Origin: UBA5078 sp051252515
Lineage (GTDB): Bacteria > Pseudomonadota > Gammaproteobacteria > Pseudomonadales > Pseudohongiellaceae
NCBI GenBank assembly: GCA_051252515.1
Contig: JBPOFS010000001.1
Location: 124,001-188,000, forward strand
DNA: 64,000 bases
Direction of reading: 5' to 3'
A program made the position numbers and the translations under genes. The notes below the pieces were generated by a model, which saw only the letters and a list, made by a program, of their open reading frames with translations, was not told the DNA's origin and searched no databases. The first letter of the stretch is position 1; the number at the start of each line of letters is the position of its first letter. Positions 18,215 through 27,084 of this stretch are shown piece by piece.

Positions 18215-19309
18215 CTATTTCTGGTCAAAATCCACAACCACATGATCACTGATAGGGTGGGATTGACAGGTTAGGATAAAACCATCTTTTACTTCCTGCT
18301 CCGTCAAAGAATGATTGAGATCCATTTCAACCTCTCCTTTCACCAAGCGGGCCTTGCAGGTGGCGCAGACTCCCGCCTTACAAGAAAATGGTAAATCGGC
18401 CCCATTACGCATGGCGCCGTCAAGGATGTTCTCGCCATCAGCGGTCAGGTCAAACTGGATTGAACGGCCACCTACCTTCACATCAATTTCGCTAACCCGG
18501 CCCGCTAAGCGTTTAGCTCGATCTTGATGTTTTTTGATCGCAGCTTGCGCATCCTCGGGGGAGGAGAAGAATAACTCATAGTGTATCTTGCTCTCGGCGA
18601 TGCCGAAGTCCCGCAACCCTCTGGACACTTCAGAGATCATGGACTCGGGCCCACAAAGGAAAAACTCATCCGTATTGGCTATATCAATCAATTTCGACTT
18701 ATTCAGCTCGCCGCCCTTTTTGTTATCAAGACGGCCAAAAAGCACTTCCGCATCTTGTTGCTCTCGGCTGAGAATATTGAGCCAGTTCAAGCGTGTCATA
18801 TAACGGTTTTTCAGAAACCCTAGGTCTTCTTTGAACATGACAGTAGACGAGTTTCGGTTGCCGAGCAAAATGGTCACGCGGCTCTCGGGTTCGCGTGACA
18901 ATATGGATTTGACTATCGACAGTATGGGTGTAATTCCGCTGCCTGCGCAGATGCACATATAGTTCTTAGCATTGCCGGCGTCCAGCGCGGTATAAAACTC
19001 TCCACGCGGCGGCATGACTTCGATGGTGTCTTTTACCTTCAGCTCGTTGTTGGCAAAATTTGAGAACACACCGTCCTCTATTTTCTTAATGCCGACCTGC
19101 AGCTTCCCATCGTCAACTCCTGAGCAAATGGAATAGGAGCGACGAACTTCTTCCCCATCTATTGTCGTTTTAAGCGTTAAATGTTGCCCTTGGACAAACT
19201 GAAACTTTTCTTTGAGCTCTTCAGGAACATCAAAAGTGATACAAACGGCGCTGTCAGTCTCAGGCCTTATTTGCGAGACTGACAAAGGGTAAAAAGTGTT
19301 ATTGCTCAT
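18215..19309 (-). CDS. paaE: Phenylacetyl-CoA epoxidase reductase subunit PaaE
   Basis: A 364-residue oxidoreductase that passes electrons from NADPH through FAD and a plant-type [2Fe-2S] cluster to the PaaA diiron site. Visible features are the flavin segment RRSYSICSGV, a nucleotide-binding region ICAGSGITPILSI, FLCGPESMI, and the C-terminal ferredoxin cysteines CKAGVCATCKARL with a last cysteine in ILTCQSHP. An in-frame ATG at 19405 would overlap paaD; ATG 19309 (MSNNTFYPLSV), 13 bases after the paaD stop and preceded by AAAGGC, is chosen. Confidence 0.95.
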   Translation of the reverse strand: MSNNTFYPLSVSQIRPETDSAVCITFDVPEELKEKFQFVQGQHLTLKTTIDGEEVRRSYSICSGVDDGKLQVGIKKIEDGVFSNFANNELKVKDTIEVMPPRGEFYTALDAGNAKNYMCICAGSGITPILSIVKSILSREPESRVTILLGNRNSSTVMFKEDLGFLKNRYMTRLNWLNILSREQQDAEVLFGRLDNKKGGELNKSKLIDIANTDEFFLCGPESMISEVSRGLRDFGIAESKIHYELFFSSPEDAQAAIKKHQDRAKRLAGRVSEIDVKVGGRSIQFDLTADGENILDGAMRNGADLPFSCKAGVCATCKARLVKGEVEMDLNHSLTEQEVKDGFILTCQSHPISDHVVVDFDQK

Positions 19310-19322
19310 TATTTTTTGCCTT

Positions 19323-19838
19323 TCAAATGCATTTGAAATAATCAAAAGGTTCCAGACACTCGTTACACTTATGCAGTGCTTTACACGATGTTGATCCGAA
19401 CTCACTGATTAGTGATGTGTCACTTGACCCACATTGGGGACACTGCAGTTTTTTCCCTGCAAATTGTTGAGGAGGGGCTATTCCGTATTCCCTAAGTCGT
19501 TCACGCCCCTCCGGACTCATCCAATCGGTAGTCCAGGCCGGCGCCAGTCGGCTAATCACTTCCACATTCGCATAGGCTGCCTGCTCGAGAACACTATGGA
19601 TATCCTCTTCGATCTCACGCATAGCAGGACACCCTGAATAGGTAGGGGTAATAACGACGAATATTTTGTCGCCCTCTTTACGCACATCCTGCAAAATACC
19701 TAGATCCCATATCGAAATAACAGGTATTTCTGGATCTTTAACCTGATCTAGGAGCGCCCATATGGCCTGATTGTCGCTCGCCTCTCGATGCACGCAGCGC
19801 ACATTGAACTCAGCGGAAACGATGGGAATACTAGACAT
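19323..19838 (-). CDS. paaD: Phenylacetyl-CoA epoxidase assembly protein PaaD
   Basis: A 171-residue protein of the MIP18/SufT-like family with DPEIPVISIWDLGILQDV, the YSGCPAM cysteine region, and a C-terminal zinc-ribbon-like pair CPQCGSS and CNECLEPFDYFKC. PaaD is needed for an active PaaABCE monooxygenase, probably through Fe-S or metal centre maturation. It lies in the usual paaABCDE order, 6 bases after paaC. ATG 19838 follows GAGGCGCT. Confidence 0.93.
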   Translation of the reverse strand: MSSIPIVSAEFNVRCVHREASDNQAIWALLDQVKDPEIPVISIWDLGILQDVRKEGDKIFVVITPTYSGCPAMREIEEDIHSVLEQAAYANVEVISRLAPAWTTDWMSPEGRERLREYGIAPPQQFAGKKLQCPQCGSSDTSLISEFGSTSCKALHKCNECLEPFDYFKCI

Positions 19839-19844
19839 AGCGCC

Positions 19845-20603
19845 TCACCATTCCAGCCCAGGATAAGCTCTTTGCAAAAACTGCATTTCTGCCAGCATAT
19901 GACCAAAGTGCTCAGTATGAATACCTTGACGCCCTCCCGTAACCGTCCAGTCAATGCCTGGTTTAGTGAGGGTCGCCTCTTCCAATACCGCATCAACCTG
20001 CGCGCTCCAAGAGTCGCGTATCAATGTCCTATCAACAGCAACGCCCTCTTTAATCAGCGCTAGCTCCGAATCCGTATTCACGAAAAGTTCATCAATATAG
20101 CCCCAAAGCTCGTCAATGCCTTTTTGAGTTCGCGCATGGCTTTCCTCACTGCCATCTCCGAGTCGTACTACCCACTCGTGACTGCGACGTAAATGATAGC
20201 GACACTCTTTTACTGCCTTACCAGCAATGGCAGCGATCTCTGAATCCGCTGTTTCCTGTAATTGAGTCATGTATTGAACGTTGAATACATCGACAAGGAA
20301 CTGCCGCGCCATTGAAAATGCGAAATCACCAATCGGCAACTCCATGATGAGTAGGTTGCGAAAATCACGACCATCTCTCATAAAGGCAATATCGTCAGCA
20401 CTCTTCTCGCCGTCCAACTTCGATGCATACTCATAAAACATCTTAGCTCGCCCAACATAATCCAGAGCAACATTGGTCAACGCTAGATCCTCTTCCAGAT
20501 AAGGTGCATTCGAGCACCATTCCGAGAGGCGCTGCCCCAGCACCATGGCATCGTCTGCCAGAGCGACTACAAAGTCGAAAAGTTCTTGTCTTGTTTCGTT
20601 CAT
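19845..20603 (-). CDS. paaC: Phenylacetyl-CoA epoxidase structural subunit PaaC
   Basis: The 252-residue ferritin-fold structural partner of PaaA in the ring-epoxidising complex. Typical PaaC features are DDAMVLGQRLSEW, EEDLALTNVALDYVGRAKM and YHLRRSHEWVVRLGDGSEES. It is related to PaaA but does not carry the working diiron site. ATG 20603 (MNETRQELF) follows CTGGAGTCGGTG; a longer reading frame to 20642 would overlap the paaB stop and is rejected. Confidence 0.95.
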   Translation of the reverse strand: MNETRQELFDFVVALADDAMVLGQRLSEWCSNAPYLEEDLALTNVALDYVGRAKMFYEYASKLDGEKSADDIAFMRDGRDFRNLLIMELPIGDFAFSMARQFLVDVFNVQYMTQLQETADSEIAAIAGKAVKECRYHLRRSHEWVVRLGDGSEESHARTQKGIDELWGYIDELFVNTDSELALIKEGVAVDRTLIRDSWSAQVDAVLEEATLTKPGIDWTVTGGRQGIHTEHFGHMLAEMQFLQRAYPGLEW

Positions 20604-20641
20604 CACCGACTCCAGATGTGTGGTGTTGACCCTACAGGCCA

Positions 20642-20932
20642 TTACATATTATTGACCGCTTCGGGCAACTTGTAATACGACGCATGTCGATAAGGTTTGT
20701 CATCCATAGGATCATAAAAACTCACTGCGTCCTCTTCCTGCGAAGCCACGATATCGCTAGATTTTACCACCCATATACTCACCCCTTCGCTGCGTCGGGT
20801 ATAACAATCCCGTGCGTATTCCAGAGCCTGCTCGTAATCCTTTGCGTGTAGGCTACCCACGTGCTTATGGTCGAGACCTCGATTGGAACGAATAAAAATT
20901 TCGAACAGAGGGAAATCACTTATTGTCGCCAT
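20642..20932 (-). CDS. paaB: Phenylacetyl-CoA epoxidase subunit PaaB
   Basis: A 96-residue protein with the PaaB features FEIFIRSNRGLDHKHVGSLH, DCYTRRSEGVSIWVV and FYDPMDDKPYRHASYY. PaaB is a small subunit that bridges PaaAC units in the complex. It lies between paaA and paaC; the start is preceded by GAGAGGTATT. Confidence 0.95.
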   Translation of the reverse strand: MATISDFPLFEIFIRSNRGLDHKHVGSLHAKDYEQALEYARDCYTRRSEGVSIWVVKSSDIVASQEEDAVSFYDPMDDKPYRHASYYKLPEAVNNM

Positions 20933-20959
20933 TTTAATTAATACCTCTCACTGATTATT

Positions 20960-21919
20960 TCAGGCAGCTTTCGCTTTACGAGCCTTTTGCTTTTCATCGT
21001 AGGCTACTACCGCCTCTCGCACCCATGCGCCATTGTCTTGAGCGCGGCGATGATGAACAATTCGTTGCCGGTTACAAAGTCCGTTGCCGTTGATAACGCG
21101 ATAGAACTCATCCCAATCAATTTCGCCGAAATCATAATGACCACGCTCTTCATTCCATTTCAAATCCGGGTCAGGGATTTTCAGCCCTAGGTACTCTGCT
21201 TGCGGAACCGATTGATCAACAAATGCCTGACGAAGTTCGTCATTGCTTTTGCGCTTGATCTTCCACTTCATAGACTGAGCACTGTGTGCGGATTCAGCGT
21301 CATGTGGCCCAAACATCATTAACGAAGGCCACCACCAACGATTAAGAGCATCTTGGGCCATCAGTTTTTGTTCCTTGCTACCAAAAGCAAGCACCATCAA
21401 ACTTTCATACCCTTGGCGCTGATGAAAACTTTCTTCCTTGCAGACCCGTACCATGGCTCTTGCGTAAGGGCCATAAGAGGTGCGCTGCAGGGTAATCTGA
21501 TTGACAATTGCGGCACCATCCACAAGCCAACCAATCGCACCGACATCGGCCCAGGTCAGGGAAGGATAGTTGAAAATCGACGCGTATTTTGCTTTTCCGT
21601 CGTGCAATGCCTGAACCATTTCTTCACGACTTGCGCCCAGAGTTTCGGCAGCACTGTAAATATAAAGGCCATGCCCAGCTTCATCCTGCACCTTGGCAAG
21701 CAATATCATTTTGCGCCGCAAACTCGGTGCTCGAGTAATCCAATTGCCTTCCGGTTGCATACCTATGACTTCAGAGTGGGCATGTTGCGACATCTGACGA
21801 ATCAAGTTCTTGCGATAGGTGTCAGGCATCCAGTCCTTGGGCTCAATTTTCTGTTCATCATCGATTCGGTCCTGAAAAACTTTTTCCAGTTCTGCTTCGT
21901 TCATTCTGTAATCAGCCAT
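20960..21919 (-). CDS. paaA: Phenylacetyl-CoA epoxidase catalytic subunit PaaA
   Basis: The 319-residue diiron catalytic subunit, which converts phenylacetyl-CoA to the 1,2-epoxide. Diiron-ligand segments visible are KVQDEAGHGLYIYSAAETLG and CKEESFHQRQGYESLM; other hallmarks are RWWWPSLMMFGPHD and RGHYDFGEIDWDEFYRVI. I use ATG 21919 (MADYRMNEAE), preceded by AGAGG at seven bases, rather than a GTG nine bases upstream. Between paaJ and paaA lies TACATT-T-AATGTA (21966-21978), a possible operator or internal promoter element. Confidence 0.96.
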   Translation of the reverse strand: MADYRMNEAELEKVFQDRIDDEQKIEPKDWMPDTYRKNLIRQMSQHAHSEVIGMQPEGNWITRAPSLRRKMILLAKVQDEAGHGLYIYSAAETLGASREEMVQALHDGKAKYASIFNYPSLTWADVGAIGWLVDGAAIVNQITLQRTSYGPYARAMVRVCKEESFHQRQGYESLMVLAFGSKEQKLMAQDALNRWWWPSLMMFGPHDAESAHSAQSMKWKIKRKSNDELRQAFVDQSVPQAEYLGLKIPDPDLKWNEERGHYDFGEIDWDEFYRVINGNGLCNRQRIVHHRRAQDNGAWVREAVVAYDEKQKARKAKAA

Positions 21920-21965
21920 CGGAGACACCTCTACTTATTCAGCTCGAACATAATGATACATCTTC

Positions 21966-21978
21966 TACATTTAATGTA
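21966..21978. promoter_or_regulatory. Short inverted repeat between paaJ and paaA
   Basis: TACATT and AATGTA are separated by a single T, 47 bases before the paaA start. It is AT-rich and short; it may be a PaaX or other operator within the paa operon, but chance is a real possibility. Confidence 0.25.
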
Positions 21979-22000
21979 AATATAAAGTATCGCAACCAAT

Positions 22001-23215
22001 TTATACACGCTCGATGATAGTGGCGATTCCCTGACCGACACCAATGCACATGGTACAAAGAGCATAACGACCACCGGTACGGTGTAATTGATAGGTAGCT
22101 GTAGTCAGAAGCCGAGCACCACTCATCCCCAGAGGATGCCCTAAGGCGATGGCGCCACCATTGGGATTCACATGAGCGGCGTCATCCGACAAGCCCAGAT
22201 CCCGCATGACAGCCAGACCTTGCGCAGCAAAGGCTTCATTTAATTCAATGACGTCCATATCTGCCAGAGTTAAACCCGCGATAGCCAATACTTTGCGAAC
22301 AGCAGGCGCTGGACCAAACCCCATGATCCTAGGCTCAACACCCGCAGTCGCCATGGCCACCACCCGCGCTCTGGGCGTTAGCTTAAACTCTTTCGCCATC
22401 TCCTCTGATGCTAGCAATACGGCACAGGCACCGTCGTTGACTCCGGAGGCATTACCCGCCGTCACCGTGCCATTGTCACGAAACGGTGTTCCCAAGCGCG
22501 CTAGTGCTTCCAACGAGGCATCATCGCGTATGTGTTCATCATGCTCGACTATTAAGTCTTCTTGTTTGCGCCGTGCAATATGCACAGGCACAATCTCTTC
22601 AGCGAAGATCCCACTGTCTCGAGCAGCGATCGCGCGCTGCTGACTGCGAAACGCAAATTCGTCCTGAGACTTTCTGTCAATATCAAACTGTTCGGCTACG
22701 TTTTCTGCTGTTTCTGGCATAGAGTCGATGCCGTATTGTTTTTGCAGAAGCTTATTAACGAACCGCCAACCAATCGTGGTGTCATACACTTCAACATTGC
22801 GCCCAAACGCTGTATCCGACTTGCCCATGACAAAAGGCGCACGGGACATGGACTCAACACCTCCGGCGATGGCGAGCCCGATTTCTCCCGCTTTAATAGC
22901 ACGGCTTGCGCTTCCGACAGCATCCATCCCAGAACCACATAAGCGATTAAGCGTGCTTCCTGGTACCGATGTTGGCAAGCCTGCAAGCAAGCTGCTCATC
23001 CTAGCCACATTGCGATTGTCCTCGCCTGCCTGATTGGCACAGCCATAAAAAACATCATCGACTCTTGACCAATCAACCGATGGGTTACGGTCCATCAAGG
23101 CCTTAATGGGAATTGCTCCTAGGTCATCGGCCCGCACAGCTGACAACGCGCCACCGTAGCGGCCGATAGGAGTGCGGACTGCATCGCAAATAAATGCCAT
23201 TCTCATATTCTTCAT
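22001..23215 (-). CDS. paaJ: 3-oxoadipyl-CoA / 3-oxo-5,6-dehydrosuberyl-CoA thiolase
   Basis: A 404-residue thiolase. Family signatures are CDAVRTPIGRYGGALS, the acyl-accepting cysteine in NRLCGSGMDAVGSA, NASGVNDGACAVLLAS, NPNGGAIALGHPLGMSGAR and the C-terminal catalytic cysteine in ALCTMCIGVGQG. FYGCANQAGEDNRNVARM is typical of the PcaF/PaaJ subgroup. PaaJ carries out two thiolytic steps of phenylacetate breakdown. It lies between paaG (98-base gap) and paaA. ATG 23215 follows GGAGAAATC. Confidence 0.92.
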   Translation of the reverse strand: MKNMRMAFICDAVRTPIGRYGGALSAVRADDLGAIPIKALMDRNPSVDWSRVDDVFYGCANQAGEDNRNVARMSSLLAGLPTSVPGSTLNRLCGSGMDAVGSASRAIKAGEIGLAIAGGVESMSRAPFVMGKSDTAFGRNVEVYDTTIGWRFVNKLLQKQYGIDSMPETAENVAEQFDIDRKSQDEFAFRSQQRAIAARDSGIFAEEIVPVHIARRKQEDLIVEHDEHIRDDASLEALARLGTPFRDNGTVTAGNASGVNDGACAVLLASEEMAKEFKLTPRARVVAMATAGVEPRIMGFGPAPAVRKVLAIAGLTLADMDVIELNEAFAAQGLAVMRDLGLSDDAAHVNPNGGAIALGHPLGMSGARLLTTATYQLHRTGGRYALCTMCIGVGQGIATIIERV

Positions 23216-23312
23216 GATTTCTCCGATATAACAGAACCTTCAATCCGCGCAGAACATCCTCTGAACTCGACTACCACGCGTTTCAATTAATTAACTACAG
23301 CAACTATATGGT

Positions 23313-24104
23313 CTACTCGCCTTTAAAAGCCGGTTGACGTTTCTCCAAAAAGGCGGCAACACCTTCTTGATAATCGTCACTGAAACCAAGCGTGCGCATC
23401 GCTGCCTTCTCGCTCTCAAGCTGCTCGTGCAAAGACGAATTGTAGGACTCATTGATAAGCCGCTTAATGCCCGCCAAGCCCTTGGTGGGTTGCGTCGCCA
23501 AATGCTCGCTCATCTCTATGGCTTGCTGCATTAGCGCTTCGTCATCGATGCACTGCCAAATCATGCCCCATGCCTCGGCTTTTTCAGCCGACAATTTGTC
23601 GCCTAGCAAAGCCAACCCTTTCGCTCTGGGCACACCAATCGCTCTAGGGAGATTCCAGCTACCACCAGAATCTGGAACCAGACCTATTTTGCAAAATACT
23701 TGCACGAAAATTGCTGAGCGCGCAGCCAGAACGATGTCACATGCCAGCGCAATACTAGCGCCCGCCCCAGCAGCCACACCGTTGACCGCGCAAACCACTG
23801 GCTTTTCCAGAGTCATTATTCCGCGAATAAAGGGGTTGTAGTATTTCTCTACCGACTCCCCTAAATCAGGGCGCTCATCACTCACCGTGACTGCACGATC
23901 ATTTAGATCCTGTCCGGCGCAGAAGCCACGCCCTTCACCTGTAAGAAGAAGGCAACGAACATTGCGATTCTCACGCACATCCTTCATTACTTGCTGAACT
24001 TCTTCGTGCATCTGCGCGGTAAAACTGTTGAGAGATTGCGGCCGGTTCAAGGTGAGAGTTGCGACACCGTTTTTAACGTCGTACTTAATATTTTTGTAAT
24101 GCAT
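23313..24104 (-). CDS. paaG: 1,2-epoxyphenylacetyl-CoA isomerase
   Basis: A 263-residue crotonase-family enzyme that isomerises the ring epoxide to oxepin-CoA. It has TLTLNRPQSLNSF, the PaaG-like GRGFCAGQDLNDRAV, GVAAGAGASIALACDIVLA and GLVPDSGGSWNLPRAIG. It is first of the minus-strand paa operon and divergent from paaY. ATG 24104 (MHYKNIKYDV) follows AGGAAGGAAAG; an in-frame ATG 33 bases upstream is less well placed. Confidence 0.92.
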   Translation of the reverse strand: MHYKNIKYDVKNGVATLTLNRPQSLNSFTAQMHEEVQQVMKDVRENRNVRCLLLTGEGRGFCAGQDLNDRAVTVSDERPDLGESVEKYYNPFIRGIMTLEKPVVCAVNGVAAGAGASIALACDIVLAARSAIFVQVFCKIGLVPDSGGSWNLPRAIGVPRAKGLALLGDKLSAEKAEAWGMIWQCIDDEALMQQAIEMSEHLATQPTKGLAGIKRLINESYNSSLHEQLESEKAAMRTLGFSDDYQEGVAAFLEKRQPAFKGE

Positions 24105-24133
24105 AATACTTTCCTTCCTACTATTATTTTTCA

Positions 24134-24143
24134 TCACATGTGA
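24134..24143. promoter_or_regulatory. Perfect palindrome in the paaG-paaY divergent promoter region
   Basis: TCACATGTGA is a perfect 10-bp palindrome 30 bases before paaG and 62 before paaY. The 100-bp divergent gap must hold promoters for both directions; PaaX or a CRP-like factor are candidates for binding here. Confidence 0.35.
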
Positions 24144-24204
24144 ACGGTGAGAATCTTTACATTAGAGCTCGCCGATACCAATTTACATTTAAGGAATCCA
24201 GTTA

Positions 24205-24798
24205 ATGCCTTGTTACGCTATAGAAGATCTAGTCCCTGTTGTGTCGCCGACCGCCTTCATTCACCCCACTGCCGTTTTGATAGGTGACGTCATTATTGGT
24301 GACAACTGTTACGTTGGCCCTAACGCAGTATTACGCGGCGACTTCGGCAGAATAGTCATGGAAGCCGGCTCGAATCTGCAGGACACCTGCGTGGTCCATA
24401 GCTTTCCCGAAAAGGATTGCGTCATTGAAGCTAATGGTCACATCGGTCATGGGGCAGTTCTCCACGGCTGCCGTATTGGTCGAAACTCACTGATAGGCAT
24501 GAATGCCGTAATCATGGACGAAGCGATCATCGGGGCTGAATGCATTGTTGCAGCGACATGCTTTATCAAAGCCAAGTTTGAATGCCCTCCTAGAAGCCTC
24601 GTATTGGGCAACCCTGGCACTGTTAAACGATCACTTACGCAAGAGGAGATCAACTGGAAAACCCTAGGGACTCAGGAGTACCAAGAACTCACCCAGCGCT
24701 CGCTAAGCTCAATGCGAGAGGCTGAACCATTGTCCAGCCCCCAGCCAAATCGCCCTCGCTTCACTCAAGGTCAGCACAAACTAAAGCACGAACCCTGA
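24205..24798 (+). CDS. paaY: PaaY, gamma-carbonic-anhydrase-like hexapeptide thioesterase
   Basis: A 197-residue left-handed beta-helix protein with hexapeptide repeats from VSPTAFIHPTAVLIGDVIIG onwards and the histidines expected for a metal site (VVHSF, GHIGHGAVLHG). PaaY proteins hydrolyse dead-end CoA adducts in phenylacetate catabolism. It is divergent from paaG and convergent with paaZ, with only 10 bases between the paaY and paaZ stops. The C-terminal tail is polar and likely disordered. ATG 24205 follows AAGGAATCCAG. Confidence 0.9.
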   Translation: MPCYAIEDLVPVVSPTAFIHPTAVLIGDVIIGDNCYVGPNAVLRGDFGRIVMEAGSNLQDTCVVHSFPEKDCVIEANGHIGHGAVLHGCRIGRNSLIGMNAVIMDEAIIGAECIVAATCFIKAKFECPPRSLVLGNPGTVKRSLTQEEINWKTLGTQEYQELTQRSLSSMREAEPLSSPQPNRPRFTQGQHKLKHEP

Positions 24799-24808
24799 CA
24801 TTCAGTCA

Positions 24809-26857
24809 TCAACCGTTTTTGCGTACTACCAGAGTCAGGATATCGTAGTCCGCGCACAACTGACCGTACTGGTTGGTGACCTGAACACTCCAGACAACCA
24901 CCCCTGTTGCTGTCTCCTCTTCAGTGCGTTTTTCTTTGGCAATTTTTTGCTTAACTGTCAATTTCACCTGGATCGTGTCGCCTATCCCTACCGGTTCAAT
25001 GAAGCGCAACTTCTCTAAACCATAATTGGCTAAAACAGGGCCAGGAGAGGGCTCAACAAACATGCCCGCCGCGGCAGAGATCACGAAGTAGCCATGAGCA
25101 ACACGCTTACCAAAAAGAGAATCCCGCGCCGCAATTTCGTCAAAATGAGCATAGAAGTGATCACCACTCAAACACCCAAAATTAACAATGTCCGCTTCAG
25201 TGACAGTGCGTCGATGAGTCGTGAGGCTCTCTCCGATCAGGAGATCTTCGAAGTGTTTTTTAAAGGGGTGGATATCGGTGCTGAACGTATTGGCGCCGGG
25301 AATATATTCCTGAGCGATGTTCATCAGCATTGTAGGAGAGCCCTGCACCGATGTGCGTTGCATATAATGCTTGACCGCGCGCAAGCCACCTAGCTCCTCT
25401 CCTCCACCTGCCCTGCCGGGCCCACCGTGAACTAACTGAGGCAAAGGCGAGCCGTGTCCAGTGGATGTGGCCGCACAGTCTCGGTTAAGAACCAGTATCC
25501 TGCCATGATAGGGCGCAAAACCGAGCACCAACTCTTGTGCTTCGCGCACATCATGCGTGACCACCGAGCTCACTAAACTGCCTAACCCAAGGCTGGCAAT
25601 TTGCACCGCGTCACTTATAGACTCATAAGGCATGATCGTGGCCACCGGGCCAAAGGCCTCAATCGCATGGGCGGGCGATGATGCGTCCAACGGATCTTTA
25701 CACAATAAAATGGTGGGCGGATAAAACGCATCCTTACTGACACCTTCACCCAGCACTTCAAAATCGTCATTTGCACCCAGTAGCAACTCGCAACGCGCCA
25801 GCAATGCCTCAACGCTGCGCTGCACATCATTCTTTTGAGACGCCGTGATCAATGGGCCCATCTTCACGCCTTCGACACGAGGATCCCCCATTACTATCTT
25901 AGAGAGTCGCCCCTTCAAGGCGTCAGTGACGGCCTGTACTTTCGCTTTAGGGACTAGAACGCGGCGGATCGCAGTGCATTTTTGCCCTGCCTTGACTGTC
26001 ATCTCTCTGACGACTTCTTTAATGAACAAGTCGAACTCAGGATCCGAGACTTCAACCGACTCACCCAACACGCAGCAATTGAGCGAATCTGCCTCCATAT
26101 TGAAAGGGATACTTTTCTCAACAATATTGGGATCGTTTCGTAACATTTTTCCTGTGGTTGCGGAGCCCGTAAAACTCACGACATCTTGCGCGGTAAGATG
26201 ATCAAACAAATCGCCAGTGCGGCCACAGATTAGCTGTAGCGCCCCGTCAGGCAGTAGTCCTGACGCTACAATTTCCTCGACCATTGCGGCCGTTAGGTAT
26301 GCAGAGTCAGAAGCCGGTTTGACGACCACAGGAACCCCTGCAATCAGGCTGGGAGCAATTTTTTCCAGCATCCCCCAACAGGGAAAATTGAAAGCATTGA
26401 TATGTACTGATACGCCTAGCTTAGATACCAAAATATGGCGAGCAGTAAAACTGCCGTCAGCGGACAAGCGCTCGGCACCACCTTCCACAATAAACTTTTC
26501 ATCACCAAAATCACGACGAGCCATACTGGAGTAGCTGAATAAGGTGCCAATCCCACCGTCGATATCAACGGCATTATCACGCTGGGTCGCCCCGCTCCAC
26601 GCCGAGATTTTGTAAAGCTGATCCTTTTTACTGGTGAGGTGTTTCGCAAGCTGCTTCAGCAATCCGGCTCTTTCATGAATAGTCATATTGCGTAACGCAG
26701 GACCTCCAACCTCTCGACCGTAAGCCAGCACTCGCGCGAAATCGATCCCTTCACTGGATACCTTGGCGACAATTTCACCAGTTACGGCATGGCGCACATC
26801 TTTGCCTTCCCCTTGCCCCTCAAACCACTCTCCATAAACGTAACTCTTGGTTTTCAC
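24809..26857 (-). CDS. paaZ: Bifunctional oxepin-CoA hydrolase / semialdehyde dehydrogenase PaaZ
   Basis: A 682-residue fusion. The N-terminal aldehyde dehydrogenase part includes NAFNFPCWGMLEKIAP, VSFTGSATTGKML and a catalytic-cysteine candidate in KAGQKCTAIRRV. The C-terminal MaoC-like hydratase has the motif DEIAARDSLFGKRVAHGYF with the Asp and His of (R)-specific hydratases. The enzyme opens the oxepin ring and oxidises the aldehyde at once. The start is a GTG at 26857 preceded by CTGGAGAAG. It is a separate minus-strand transcription unit, divergent from the Nramp-like gene. paaK, paaF and paaH are not in the window. Confidence 0.95.
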   Translation of the reverse strand: MKTKSYVYGEWFEGQGEGKDVRHAVTGEIVAKVSSEGIDFARVLAYGREVGGPALRNMTIHERAGLLKQLAKHLTSKKDQLYKISAWSGATQRDNAVDIDGGIGTLFSYSSMARRDFGDEKFIVEGGAERLSADGSFTARHILVSKLGVSVHINAFNFPCWGMLEKIAPSLIAGVPVVVKPASDSAYLTAAMVEEIVASGLLPDGALQLICGRTGDLFDHLTAQDVVSFTGSATTGKMLRNDPNIVEKSIPFNMEADSLNCCVLGESVEVSDPEFDLFIKEVVREMTVKAGQKCTAIRRVLVPKAKVQAVTDALKGRLSKIVMGDPRVEGVKMGPLITASQKNDVQRSVEALLARCELLLGANDDFEVLGEGVSKDAFYPPTILLCKDPLDASSPAHAIEAFGPVATIMPYESISDAVQIASLGLGSLVSSVVTHDVREAQELVLGFAPYHGRILVLNRDCAATSTGHGSPLPQLVHGGPGRAGGGEELGGLRAVKHYMQRTSVQGSPTMLMNIAQEYIPGANTFSTDIHPFKKHFEDLLIGESLTTHRRTVTEADIVNFGCLSGDHFYAHFDEIAARDSLFGKRVAHGYFVISAAAGMFVEPSPGPVLANYGLEKLRFIEPVGIGDTIQVKLTVKQKIAKEKRTEEETATGVVVWSVQVTNQYGQLCADYDILTLVVRKNG

Positions 26858-26982
26858 TCGACTTCTCCAGTATTTTTATTAGCACATTACAGAAAGCTAG
26901 AATTTTAAAAACTGACCTCATGATACGCAATGATCCATTAAAGTCAATTTTATGTATTGCAATAATTAGAAGGAGATACACC

Positions 26983-27021
26983 ATGAACGTGCCTGCATGG
27001 GAGAGACTTTATAGTCCATGA
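26983..27021 (+). CDS. Twelve-codon upstream ORF (possible leader peptide)
   Basis: ATG 26983 is preceded by AGAAGGAGATACACC, the strongest ribosome-binding site I see in this window, and encodes MNVPAWERLYSP before TGA. Seven bases later AGCGCC-GCAT-GGCGCT (27028-27043) forms a perfect stem-loop. The transporter gene starts 163 bases downstream. This arrangement fits a leader peptide or a translated regulatory ORF; no known leader matches by eye. It may also be chance. Confidence 0.4.
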   Translation: MNVPAWERLYSP

Positions 27022-27074
27022 GAGGAGAGCGCCGCATGGCGCTAACCGATACGCAGTGACCCTCACGCATTGTT

Positions 27075-27084
27075 GACACGTGTC
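27075..27084. promoter_or_regulatory. Perfect palindrome GACACGTGTC upstream of the Nramp-like gene
   Basis: A 10-bp perfect palindrome lying 101 bases before the transporter ATG and after the upstream ORF, in the 327-bp gap 26858-27184. It could be an operator. The rest of the gap holds the upstream ORF, its stem-loop and presumably the paaZ promoter. Confidence 0.3.

Noticed and set aside
21353..21979. A 208-codon plus-strand open frame opposite paaA
   Set aside because: Lies antisense to a certain gene, has no ribosome-binding site or recognisable family and is explained by paaA codon use.
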